A stretch of DNA of 30,611 nucleotides from a virus: positions 1 to 30,611 of the IMG/VR virus record IMGVR_UViG_3300021137_000063, one strand, 5' to 3'. The notes under the pieces are model-generated. The model did not search any database. It had not been told where the DNA came from and saw nothing but the letters and a program-made list of their open reading frames with translations. Made by a program: the position numbers and the translations under genes. This document shows, piece after piece, positions 1 to 10,400 of this stretch; the stretch's first letter is position 1, and every line of letters begins with the position of its first letter.

Positions 1-778
1 TTGTACCAGATAGGTTTGAACCAGACACGGCACCAGTTGCAGCAACCGATGTTGGTGTAATTGCACCTAATGTTAGCGTAATTGCTGGAGTCACCGTTGC
101 AGTGGCAATTGAACCGGATACACCGTTTGCTGTTACTACAGATACAGAGGTTACTGTGCCAATGTTAGCGCCAGTGGCGATGCTATCCAGTTTAATCTTA
201 TCTGCAGCAGAAAGTACACCTGCAGCAGATTCTGTCGCAGCCGCTAGAGTCGCGCCTGTACCTGTACTAGAACCAAGTGTTACCGATGTTGCGAGCGGTG
301 TGGTAGTTAGGTTGGTAGTACCGTTGATATTGTCGACGATATGGAACGCATTGTCGTTCAATACTTGGTACGCAAACGCGTCTGGAATCGATTGAACTCC
401 TGGAAAAGGCATTCCGACCAAATGCTTGAGTGCAGAGCGACGTGTGATATATCCAATTTGACCAATCGAATTGTTTACATCCGGTGCGCCGGTCGTGTTG
501 GCATTGGTAGCATCGTACGTGAAGCCGGCGGTGAATTGAGAGTATGTAGCTCCAGATACTGTAGTAATTGTGTAAGTAGTGTAGCTCCCTGTTTCGAAAC
601 CGGTCGTATCCAACACGACTACGTCTCCGACTTGAACTTGTCCACCAAGAAAGGTGCCTGTTGCGTCGTTAAACGAGAAAGTGCCAGTCCATGACGTCAT
701 TGCGCCACTAGAAGTATCAGTTAGTGTAGAAGGAGCGCCTAGTAGAACTACTTTACCGTTAAAAATCGATGATGACAT
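1..778 (-). CDS. Tail fibre-like protein, N-terminal part (cut by window edge)
   Basis: An open frame of 259 codons runs from ATG at 778 to the left edge with no stop, so the C-terminus is missing. A ribosome site (AAGGAAA, 786-792) and a TATAAATT late-promoter-like element (794-801) support the start. The protein is rich in Thr, Ser, Gly and Ala. Residues 1-95 look like a small beta-rich head. Residues about 154-205 carry a module (ending DKIKLDSIATGAN) also found in the preceding fibre gene, and residues 206-259 are of the GTVTSVSV...TPAITLTLGAITPTS type common in phage tail fibres. It is the last visible member of the leftward virion operon. I infer a distal fibre or fibre-associated role in host contact. 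The receptor-binding end is outside the window. Confidence 0.8.
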   Translation of the reverse strand, partial: MSSSIFNGKVVLLGAPSTLTDTSSGAMTSWTGTFSFNDATGTFLGGQVQVGDVVVLDTTGFETGSYTTYTITTVSGATYSQFTAGFTYDATNANTTGAPDVNNSIGQIGYITRRSALKHLVGMPFPGVQSIPDAFAYQVLNDNAFHIVDNINGTTNLTTTPLATSVTLGSSTGTGATLAAATESAAGVLSAADKIKLDSIATGANIGTVTSVSVVTANGVSGSIATATVTPAITLTLGAITPTSVAATGAVSGSNLSGT

Positions 779-793
779 GAGTTAGTTTCCTTA

Positions 794-801
794 AATTTAT
801 A
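794..801 (-). promoter_or_regulatory. Late promoter-like element TATAAATT
   Basis: On the minus strand TATAAATT lies 15 bases before the ATG at 778. It differs from the T4 late consensus TATAAATA at the last base and overlaps the stop of the upstream fibre gene. It is the weakest of the late-type sites in this window. Confidence 0.4.
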
Positions 802-3220
802 GAATGATTCTGATGGATACGCCGACGTTACTAGCGATGCCAGATTTAGTAATCGTCGCAGTTCCAGTTACGTTGGTTACCACAATATTAGAAGCTGTTT
901 GAAGAGCGCCAGCTTCATTGTACATTGTTAGAGTAGGCATCATCATATTGGTAATACCAGTGCGTCCAAACGGGTCTTGGTAACTTAGTGTGACAAAAGC
1001 GCCTGGATTAAATCCGCCGCTTGGATATGTAATCGTTACAGCAGTAAGTTGCAATCCAGATGGCATAGTTGGGAGTGTTACAGTTGATCCGCCGGTAAAT
1101 GTTACAACTATGCCATCAAGCAACGTTTGGGTACCTAATGCGTATAGATTTACGTAACCGGTCAACCCGTTGTTAACAAATGCGATAGAGCGAGCAACTA
1201 ATGCGCCTCCACCGCCACCAGACGCAGCGGAGATTGTACCGTCTCCAGCAATTGTGATGTTTGTACCAGCCTTAACACCACCTAAGATAGTCGTAGTTGC
1301 GATTGGTAGCGAGTAGTTGTTCGCGCCAGTAGCGATTCCGTCTAATTTAGATTTATCACTTGCTAGCATTACGCCAGCTTGGAATGCAGTAGCTGCCGTA
1401 ATTGTAGTACCTGTGCCCGAACTTGAGTTGACTGCAACTGCTACAAGAGATGCTATGTTAGAGAGATTGGTAGTTCCGGTCGCGGTAGAACTAAGTACTC
1501 CGGATCCGTCGATCGACAACCCAGTTCCAACCTTGATGCCACCTAATACAGAAGCAGATGAGATCGGAAGAGCGTAATTGGAACCGCCTGAAATTGATAC
1601 CGTAACGTCAGCGCCGGACGTAGTTGTTGTAACTCCAGTACCTGTGAAGTTTATGGAAGTAGCTGCAGTAGTAATAACAGTTCCACTAGCTTTAACTGCT
1701 ACTGATTGTCCAGATGAACCTGCTGGACCTTGTGCACCGGCTGGACCCGCTAGACCTTGTGCACCTGCTGGACCTTGTGGACCTGGTACAGTAGAGGCTG
1801 GACCTGCTGGACCTTGTGCACCTGCTGGACCTTGTGCACCTGGTACAGTAGAGGCTGGACCTGCTGGACCTTGTGCACCTGTTGCACCTGTTGCACCTGT
1901 TGGGCCTGGTACAGTAGATTCAGCACCTTGGGGTCCGGCTGGGCCAATCAACCCTTGTGGACCTGACGGGCCTGGCACAACAGATGCGGGACCGGCGGGA
2001 CCGGCGGGACCTTGACTACCAATCGCACCAGCTGGACCTTGTGGACCTTGAATGCCGTCTGCACCAATTGGACCTTGTGGACCAGCGGGGCCTGCTGGTC
2101 CAGTCAATCCAGCAGGGCCTGCTACAGTAGATGCTGAACCTTGAGGGCCGGCTGGACCTTGTGGACCTTGTGCACCTGCTGGGCCTTGTTGACCTTGTGG
2201 ACCAATCGATCCTTGTACACCAGTTGGGCCTTGTGATCCCATTGGACCAACTGTAGTAGAGTTGGTTACTACTAACCCATTTTGCATAGGGTTAAAGATA
2301 ATCGTATCCGGAGCGATTACTCGACCAATAGGCGGCTGGTGGCCACGGCCGGCATTTACAAGAACTGGGTCAGTGGCGGTGACGACGCCATTGACATCAA
2401 CGTATACTGAGGCGTTAACCAACGGGAAGTTCCAGCCAGGATTTTGAACGATTCCATTTGGAAGAATGCTGAGGCGTTCTCCAGGATTAGCTCCAACCAT
2501 CGCAATACCCATGCTAGTATTATCAGTATCTTCGTAGCGAGCTAACCGAACAGTTTCGAAGGCGTTGTAGCGTACCACCGAGTACGGAACGATAGATTCT
2601 GCTGCAGTCACCACTTGAAGATGAGTGCCGAATGTATTTGGAGCTGAAATCGTACCATTCACGTAGAATGAGTCTTCTGTAGTGAAGAATTCTCCTGAAC
2701 TCTTGGAGATCGGGAAGCCGGAGTTATCAAACGCTATTTTACCAGTTGGGTAGTCGTTGCCAAAAATGTTGATCTGAGAGCCGAATGGTTGGTACGCAAA
2801 CGTCGAGCCAGCCACAGATCCAACAAATACACGAGCTACTTCAACCCATACTCCATTTGTACGAACACGCATTGTTGTATTCAGTGTGTCGAACCAATGT
2901 TGATTTTCAATAGGAGATTGCGGACGAGCACTTTGGGTAATAGGAGGTACAGTTGTACTGCCGTATGTGATAACTGCCGTTTTCAGATCGATATCAATGT
3001 ATAGGTACGTTGTGGCACCTGGTGGAAGGCTAATCCAGGCTGCAGCGATTGCTTGTTCGACTGAAACGAGATAATTAGAATCAAGGTGAGCAATTGTTAC
3101 GACCAGGGGCACATTGGTTGCATTAATACCAACGTTTGCGCCCGCGACTTGTAAGAAATTAAGTTGATTCGAGCTGTTTACTGCTCCGGAAACGATACCG
3201 TGTCTAAAGTTAACAATCAT
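797..3220 (-). CDS. Collagen-like tail fibre protein
   Basis: An 807-residue fibre protein. The N-terminal 320 residues are non-repetitive and include a '[20 protein letters not shown]' type segment (about 108-127) seen in many phage fibres. Residues about 325-504 are an almost unbroken Gly-X-Y collagen-like stretch ([18 protein letters not shown]), broken by recurring STVPG spacers. Residues 505-680 hold fibre modules: two copies of a LPI..T.LGG(I/V)K segment (about 550 and 637) and one [14 protein letters not shown] segment shared with the next fibre gene. The last 130 residues may be a tip domain. Collagen-like segments in phage fibres form trimeric rods, so I infer a trimeric receptor-contacting fibre. 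A CTAAATA late motif lies 31 bases before the start, and a weak GGGG ribosome site precedes it. Confidence 0.85.
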   Translation of the reverse strand: MIVNFRHGIVSGAVNSSNQLNFLQVAGANVGINATNVPLVVTIAHLDSNYLVSVEQAIAAAWISLPPGATTYLYIDIDLKTAVITYGSTTVPPITQSARPQSPIENQHWFDTLNTTMRVRTNGVWVEVARVFVGSVAGSTFAYQPFGSQINIFGNDYPTGKIAFDNSGFPISKSSGEFFTTEDSFYVNGTISAPNTFGTHLQVVTAAESIVPYSVVRYNAFETVRLARYEDTDNTSMGIAMVGANPGERLSILPNGIVQNPGWNFPLVNASVYVDVNGVVTATDPVLVNAGRGHQPPIGRVIAPDTIIFNPMQNGLVVTNSTTVGPMGSQGPTGVQGSIGPQGQQGPAGAQGPQGPAGPQGSASTVAGPAGLTGPAGPAGPQGPIGADGIQGPQGPAGAIGSQGPAGPAGPASVVPGPSGPQGLIGPAGPQGAESTVPGPTGATGATGAQGPAGPASTVPGAQGPAGAQGPAGPASTVPGPQGPAGAQGLAGPAGAQGPAGSSGQSVAVKASGTVITTAATSINFTGTGVTTTTSGADVTVSISGGSNYALPISSASVLGGIKVGTGLSIDGSGVLSSTATGTTNLSNIASLVAVAVNSSSGTGTTITAATAFQAGVMLASDKSKLDGIATGANNYSLPIATTTILGGVKAGTNITIAGDGTISAASGGGGGALVARSIAFVNNGLTGYVNLYALGTQTLLDGIVVTFTGGSTVTLPTMPSGLQLTAVTITYPSGGFNPGAFVTLSYQDPFGRTGITNMMMPTLTMYNEAGALQTASNIVVTNVTGTATITKSGIASNVGVSIRIIL
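1709..2248 (-). repeat. Collagen-like Gly-X-Y coding repeat
   Basis: About 180 codons encode Gly-X-Y triplets (mainly GPA, GPQ, GAQ) inside the fibre gene. The DNA is correspondingly repetitive (ggacctgctgg, ccttgtgcacc on the plus strand) and creates long spurious open frames on both strands. Confidence 0.9.
1744..1923 (-). repeat. 57-bp tandem repeat within collagen region
   Basis: Copies at 1744-1800 and 1801-1857 are 57 bases each and nearly identical, ending in gtagaggctg on the plus strand. A third, 66-base copy with extra gcacctgtt units follows at 1858-1923. Each 57-base unit encodes 19 residues of the type [19 protein letters not shown]. Such arrays can change length by recombination or slippage. 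Confidence 0.85.
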
Positions 3221-3251
3221 TGTGACCCCATACTATGTTTAGGTTATCACG

Positions 3252-3258
3252 TATTTAG
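3252..3258 (-). promoter_or_regulatory. Late promoter motif CTAAATA before fibre gene
   Basis: Minus-strand CTAAATAC lies in the 60-base gap between the SWIM gene and the collagen-like fibre, 31 bases before the fibre ATG. It shares the core TAAATAC with sites before the giant protein, gp25-like and nucleotidyltransferase genes. Confidence 0.6.
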
Positions 3259-3280
3259 CATGGAGCGGTAGATTGTTGTA

Positions 3281-3757
3281 TTATTTTAGGACCCCTTGTG
3301 CAGATAACAGGTCAACAAATTTAATTAAGTGCTTACATACTCCGACTTTACCTAGATTTTGCGTTGCTCTATCTGTTTTGGGAATATACGGGCGGGTAAT
3401 TTTACCAAACAGCACCCCACGAGCCTGATCCGTTGTTGCAAACCTAAACACGAAATCTTCACAATCGCATGTAACCAAAGCTTGTGATGACTTCAATAAC
3501 GGAAGGATCTTTAGGGGTTGGCCTGACGCTGTCATTACTTCGACTGATTGAGGACCTTCATCCTTTTGCATTCCTGAGATTCGAAACTTCGGATTATGGC
3601 CAGTTGAGGTAGTACCTTGAAATATAATATCTTTACCAGATGGGACCGCTTGAAATCCGTTTGTAAATTGCACTTGATTCGCCACGTGTTGACGAGCTGG
3701 GGTATCGATGGTATTGGTAGATGTTACCAAATCTTGAATAGAGGCTTCAATTAACAT
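3281..3757 (-). CDS. SWIM-type zinc-finger protein
   Basis: A 158-residue protein with a SWIM-like zinc-binding pattern: Cys97-x-Cys99 (CDCEDFVFRFA) and Cys141-x-His143 (VCKHLIKF), separated by a basic loop. SWIM fingers (CxCx(n)CxH) bind DNA or protein. A family of small phage proteins with CxCxDF...RFA...CKH spacing occurs near virion genes, and this one fits it. Residues 1-90 are unlike anything I recognise. It starts 2 bases after the cysteine-rich gene's stop, so the two are likely co-translated and late. Its job is not known. A role in virion assembly or DNA contact is only inference. Confidence 0.7.
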   Translation of the reverse strand: MLIEASIQDLVTSTNTIDTPARQHVANQVQFTNGFQAVPSGKDIIFQGTTSTGHNPKFRISGMQKDEGPQSVEVMTASGQPLKILPLLKSSQALVTCDCEDFVFRFATTDQARGVLFGKITRPYIPKTDRATQNLGKVGVCKHLIKFVDLLSAQGVLK

Positions 3758-3759
3758 AG

Positions 3760-4485
3760 TTATCCCGGAAAGAGAGCTTGATTATCGACAGTTACAACAT
3801 CAAGGTTGATAACCGCTGCCGGATCGTACGCGTATATAGGGTTGAATGGTAGCGACCCCAACATATCGAGATATACGATAGGTCCGTCTGTAATGGTTAA
3901 GAACTCCGCAAATGTGGTGGATAACGTAGTCGGGGAAGCGTCTGTACACATGGCACCTGGAGACTGCGAGCTACATGGGCCAACATACACATGATTGCAA
4001 GTGTCGGTACACTCAGGATCAGAGGATTCGAAATCAGCAATATCGTACGACGACGTTTCAAATCCTTCAGGGCAGGAAGATTCTGGATCCCCGCACATTT
4101 CAGGAACGACAAATACTGGAGTACCTGCTGCACTGTAACCGATAAAGTTAAGTTGCCCAGCTGTTGGAGTAGTCGGCGGATATTCTGCAATTGTGTAACT
4201 AATCGTCGGTTCGAAGCCGAGGCCAAAATCATCGTACACTTCACTTTCAAATCCGTCACTGGTGCATGAAATTGGTTCAGTTTTGCAGTTCCCAGTGTGA
4301 GTATGAAACAATTGATCGACATTGAAGTGTAGCTGTTCAGTAATAGCAACTTTGATAGTATCTGTGAATAAGATTGAGATATCAGCTTGGACGATTTTCG
4401 TACGAAACGGTTTAGCATCAGCAGTAAAGGCAATAACCCCCGTTAACGGATCAAGGCACAATGGTGAAAATAGGTATGAACTCAT
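3760..4485 (-). CDS. Cysteine-rich protein of unknown function
   Basis: A 241-residue protein I do not recognise. Its ATG directly abuts the TAA of the giant structural gene (TAAATG), which suggests translational coupling and a virion or assembly role. It has nine cysteines, mostly in residues 67-180 (MCGDPESSC, ECTDTCNHVYVGPC, MCTD), unusual for a cytoplasmic phage protein. The middle is acidic, with recurring GFE(S/T)xxYD-like segments (about 78 and 141). The ends are more ordinary (VIAFTADAKPFRTKIVQADI near the start, PIYAYDPAAVINLDVVTV near the end). No signal peptide or membrane segment is seen. The cysteines could bind metal or form disulfides outside the cell. Confidence 0.75.
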   Translation of the reverse strand: MSSYLFSPLCLDPLTGVIAFTADAKPFRTKIVQADISILFTDTIKVAITEQLHFNVDQLFHTHTGNCKTEPISCTSDGFESEVYDDFGLGFEPTISYTIAEYPPTTPTAGQLNFIGYSAAGTPVFVVPEMCGDPESSCPEGFETSSYDIADFESSDPECTDTCNHVYVGPCSSQSPGAMCTDASPTTLSTTFAEFLTITDGPIVYLDMLGSLPFNPIYAYDPAAVINLDVVTVDNQALFPG

Positions 4486-7400
4486 TTAACCGACTACAAC
4501 TTTCTGAGAGGTTTGTAATGCGACATAGCTTGTTTTAAATAAACCATCGTACTGATAGCCACTGTACAAACCTTCGCGCAGGATGACAAATATAAAGCTA
4601 TTTAATAGAGTCGGAGGTAGATTAGCGTAAACGAATGTTAGTGCATCTGCGTATTTGTGTTTAGTTAGTAAAGCCATCCATTCAGTACCTGTCAATAATA
4701 CATATAACGTACTATCTACCAATGGGTTTGCAACAGAGAAGAAATTAGTGAACAATTCTTGTGCTCTGACTGGAGATATCAGAGTTTGCATTTGACCAGT
4801 TCCGTAACTCAAGGTCGTATCATACAGATAATCATACGCCACTCGATCTGGAGATGGTACTATAATCGTCGACGTTGGGTTAATTACTCGAGTGCCTATT
4901 ACTGTGGCAGCCACAGCGTTCCATATCGGAGCAGCTGGATAACCTTCCTGAAATTCTCGAAATAATACCCACTGTTCATTAGAGGGTTTAATTGCAGAAG
5001 AAGCGAAATACTTATCACGCATCGTTTTGTCAAGATCTATCGCGAGTGCTTTTTTATCAAGCTGGTGAGTACCATACAGTCCCCACAATGTGAGGAGTTG
5101 TCTGTCGGTATGAATAACCATGTAATCACCAGACTGAGGTTGTGTAAGTTGCGCGACAGTTGTAAGTAACGGTAACGGTTTGTTCGGATTATTCACAAGT
5201 GTTGGAATAGATGCCCAATAATAATACGAAGTGACGCTAAGTTGGTTCACGATTTGGGTGTATTCTGTATAGGGAACATCGATATCGACATAAGTTAGTG
5301 TCGGATCCGACAACATCGGTATTCCTGTCGCAGACATAGATTGTTGTGAATAATACACGGTAACTATATCAACAGGTCGTAACGACAGTAGTGGTGTACC
5401 CGATGCTGTAAACAGTGATAGTAAACCAGTATTCGTTACACTAAATGGTGTAGAACTCCCATTTACATTAACAACTACTGCAGACGAGGTTAAATCTTGT
5501 ATTACGAAGTTGGATTGGGTAGAGTCATTCGTCCAAGGCAATTGAAAAGTAGTGGCATTGATCGGGAATTCGCATACACTAAATGCGTACGAAAGTGGAT
5601 CAAGTTCTGTCACCACTGCATCGTTCCACCCACTTGTGACGAATAAGAGGTCAGTTTCTGCTCCTGTCGGGACCGTTAGCGTAACGCCGTTTTCAACGAG
5701 TGAGAATGTATTACCGCTGATGTTTTGTATCGTGTACTCGACGCCGAGAATAGTATCAAGATTAGGAGTTGGTATTGTAACCGATGGCCGTTTATACAAT
5801 ATAACTGTTCCATTATTCACGAACGGAACAGAAGTTGCTGTGAACGTTGATGCTGTTAACGTACATTCGACGTACGGACGCGTCTTTAACACGTGTCTAG
5901 TTAGTGGACCGTCTTTCGAGGAGATTGTAGGCGCAGTGGTATTTTCGATCCATTGATACGCAGTAGCCGTGAATCCATCAGCTAACTGTCCCCAGTTTAG
6001 AATACGAGCATCTAGTGAGAATATTTTATCATCAAAGTATGGTTTGTAAACAAGCGATGAACTATCCAACATATATTGTCCAACTTGATTAATACCCCAA
6101 GGAGAGGGAGATACATTAATCATAGTTCTGTTGTACAGTGCTGGGTTACTAGCAACAACGTAATCAAATTGAGCAATTGCGTTCGAGTGTAACGAATTTG
6201 CAGGGTCCCAAATAGGCAAGGTGTTGGTGACTAATTTGGTAGTAGCATCAATAACACGTACTGGAGATATCTCATTATACGCAGGTAGGTAACTTGTAAT
6301 CTCGATAGTTGCTGGAGTATCAATTGCACTAACATCAATGGTATTATGGTTGACGATTCTATCTGTAATGTCAACAGTGCCCGCCATCGCAGTAAATTTA
6401 TCTCCAGTTAAGTTAAAATGCAGAAACTGGGTAGCAATAAGTAACGGAATCGCAACAGATTCTTGTACGTTTTGTCCAAATACTGGGCCGTTCTGCCCTA
6501 CTTGATCGAGATAATTCGGAAAATCGATCCAACGAGATTGGTCAAGCGGAGTAATATTAGCGTAGTGATAACTGGTGGTACCAGATGGTAACGCAGTATC
6601 ACTGAAGAGAAATGTATTCGCTTGGTATAAGACGTCTCCGAGTTGAAATGCCATTTCAATCTGCTTACGAGTGTCTACCGCACCGAATGTACCAAGCTTC
6701 CATGCCCAGAACTCGTCATACTTCGCTTGATCGTATAACTTATGGCGAGTAAACGCAGCAACAGACCCTTTGGTGCCCTTCTCCCTAATCATTTGTTGCC
6801 AAAATTGAAACTCAGTTTTAGAAGTAACTGGAATATCCTGGAAGTACGATAGCGGAAGTTTACCTAACATCTGACGACTATCTATCGTCGATTGGATTAG
6901 TTCATTACTATTTGCAACATTATAATCATTTCGTTGATAATCTGCAGTAGTTTCAAAATTAGGAAGTGTTCCAGCTTGTGTTACCGAGAATCCCCCCATT
7001 ACCGGACGGTAATAGAAGTCTACTGATTTCTGGAATTCCAAGTTTAATAAAGTCTTCTGTAAATTAAAGAAGCGATCGAAAATCGTTAACCCATTCGAGG
7101 TTTGTTGATCGAATACCAACACATGTTCGTAAAAGTCTAGTGAAATTTCCCCAAACGCAATTCGACGAGATACATCTTGTCCAATGTTAACCGGACGAGG
7201 CGGTTGTGCATCGTTGAATACTACAGCCGTTATCCGATCTGTGCGCAGGGGGACCAGTTCAGCAGCTACAATCGGAGATGCAGTGTCGTCGAATAGTGCA
7301 GCTTTTGAAGTGAATTCGTTAACGTACGGAGTATGCTCAAAGTCGCATATCACTCCATCTGGAGTGTGGAAATATATAGCATTTCGGTACGGATTAATTT

Positions 7401-10400
7401 CAACAAACGGAATGCTAATTAGAGTACGATCCGTTGCAATCGGTTTTAACACCCCATCGGAATTAGGAATAAATATAGGTTTGTATCCTAATGCAGATAG
7501 TCCGTTGGATGTGAAAATACGATCAATTGCTTTTGTAATCTGCTGCTGCCATGATATTACAGCATTTGTATCCGGATCAAACGCTGGAGTTTCTCCAGCG
7601 TTAATAACAATGCCATCATCTTGCATATATTCTACATAACCAACAATAAAATCGATAAGCGGTTGCACTCCAGTAACGAGAATAGACTCTGCAAAGTTAA
7701 ACGACTGTGAAGAACGGCGATCCACCTCAACTGTTTCCCAATTAAGATTTCCAGCAGTAAACGTAGCTTTGACTGTTCTAAATTGGATTACCCCAATCAA
7801 GAGGTTTCCAAAATCAATCGGATTTGTACCCGCGACAGCATCGATTGCAGTATTGTATAGTCGAATTACACCATTTGCTCTGCTAATGTAGAACGAGTTG
7901 ATTAAGATTGATGGGGGAGGATTCACAATCTGTAACTGTTCTCCATCGAACCAACGTAGTTGAGTATCTGCAACGTCAGCAATATCAAATGCCAACGTAG
8001 CTGCATTCCATACAAAACCTTGCTGTAAGCTGTTGTATTTTTGTCGAACAGTCGGATCAGACTCACTGCAAGTTAAATTGAATATCCAATTTTCACCTCG
8101 GCCAGTGGAAGTTATGGTAGAGTCGATTGAGTTTAGAGTTACGATGATATTCGAAAATCTAATTTTTCGAACATTCTCACTTTTCTTTAATACCACACTA
8201 TATTCATTCAGATCGTAACAGTCTTGGTACACCTTGAGAGTCTGCGGAACGATTAAGCTGTTTGTTTGATATGCAAGTCGGGTAGACCAGGATTTCCACG
8301 CATATAGCGGTGAATTATTGTGCGATGAAAAGTTGTTGTGTCGTGCTAAGAACGTAAGAGCAGCAAATATCGTGGTATCAACTATTCCGTTTTCGCCGTG
8401 AAGAGGATCAGTATTTTTAGCAACATCGTTTGTGCGGGCATTAACTGATAAGCCAGCTAACATTCTGCGATTGCGATTGGTAAGCTTTGTTACAACAACA
8501 AGAGGATCTACTTGATATGCTGCGACTAGTCCCCGAGAAATACTCGTCTCATTAGTCTTCCAAATGTTTTCAATAAAACTACCTTGACTGAGTGTTGTTG
8601 GAAATATGCTGTACGCACCAAGATATTCAGTTGGATTGATCGAGTTTGCTGCAGATATCAGTACTATATTAACACCATTCGTTACTGAATAGTCCAGTAG
8701 AGCTGGATAGGTAGTAGTATCCAGGTACGGAGGAAGTAAATCATCTGGTGCGTACCCACCGATAGTAACACCAGATGTATTAACCGGGATAACAGCTGGT
8801 GCAACAAGTTGATGAGGGTTTCCTGTTCCTACTGTGTTATCTTCAAGCAATTTAGTGTAAGGAACAATTCCATTTGCGATGTTACTCCACATCGTGGTAG
8901 ACCAATATCGAGTGCCAGATACATCAAGATACTCAGAATCCCACCAGATTGGTTTATCAATCTGACCTTGTAGCTTCCAAGGTTGTTTGTGTGGGATTGG
9001 TGTATTGTACAAGTTGGTATACAATTCAAACACTGAATTCGCCCATTGTTGGGAATCGATACTTCCCCAGTTGATATTCACTAACTGGACATTACCGTAG
9101 TACCAAGTAAAGGGATCTGTAGCTGATGGTGCAGATAATAATCGACTAGTTAACTGCGTGTTAGTTGCTTGAGAATATTGATATGCAAAACTAGCGTACG
9201 AAGATGCAATAATAGCGTCATACTGAGTAGATGCCGTTGGTGCGACATCAATTATAGATAGGCTACGAGTGCGTATTAATGCAGCAATCTCGCGTTCCTG
9301 AAGTGCAAATACTTCTAAAATTAAACTGGATACGTCGAATAGTACCCAAAGTGTACTTACCACAATACCGTGCCAGTACGCACCTGTCCAAACGGACGCT
9401 GTTGGCGGTACTGGGGGCGATGCGTTAAGATTACCAGGATTGAACCAAGTTCTGCCGGCAATAGGAGCTGTTGGGGTAGATGTCGAAAAATAGTAACATT
9501 CAAATCGGTACGTTAATGCTGGGTTCTTTCTCCATACGCAGTAATTGGTTAGCGGAGTTGGAAAGATCGACCCTACCGCAATTGAAGTTGATAATGCAGT
9601 TTCCATTCCAACTGTTGCTGTTGGAGATATTGTAATATTGTAACGAGATCCATCGTGAGTAACAATAGAGGCGTGGTTGAGCTTTCGATCGGATTCAACG
9701 CTAATAGCACTCAGAGTACACAGTCCGAGAATGCCAAACGTTAAAGGAAAACTAGGGTACCCGAGATCGTCGTTTGCATCATACGACAATGTGTCACTAT
9801 ACACAGAATCTGCACCACCTGCATGCAGTGTTGCTGTTCTGAGTGAATTGTACACTAGTTGTGGGATATCCGCAACTGCTGTTACCGCAAGATTGGGGGT
9901 ATTGAGTAGTTGAATTTTTATTTGTTGCTCGAGCTGCAATCGAAACGTATACAACTCACTCGCAATAAAATTAGCAAGCGATGGGATCGATAGGTTATCA
10001 GCGATTGCCGACGACATTAAGTAATTGCCACCGTCGTCGGATATTCTAATGGTGCCCGGAAGGTTATCAGCCAGATTTTGAAAGTGGTTAATTACTTGAC
10101 TAAATGTGAAGGTAGACCGGGTTTCACGAAGTGGGTTATCGGTTAAAAGTCGAGATGGCTCCCAACCACCCGGAATAGTGAAATCTGACTGAGGGGTACG
10201 AGTAGCATCAACATACGATGGAATATGCGTTGACCGTGTTTTCCAAACGGTAAAATGTTCATCTGCTATAGGTGAATTACTTCTATACGATAGTAGAGCA
10301 CCAGTAGGGGAAACTAAATCTAACACAAACGGTAAATCAACAGAGTTGGTTACAACACGTTGGCCAAGTACTGCATCGATCGACTGGGCTGAATCTTGGG

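Noticed and set aside
1317-2015. Plus-strand open frames of 86 and 145 residues rich in Pro, Ala and Cys
   Set aside because: They mirror the repetitive collagen codons of the minus-strand fibre and have no independent support.
1709-2248. Repeat cluster considered as a CRISPR array or diversity-generating template
   Set aside because: The repeats are in-frame collagen codons without unique spacers, and there is no reverse transcriptase or cas gene.
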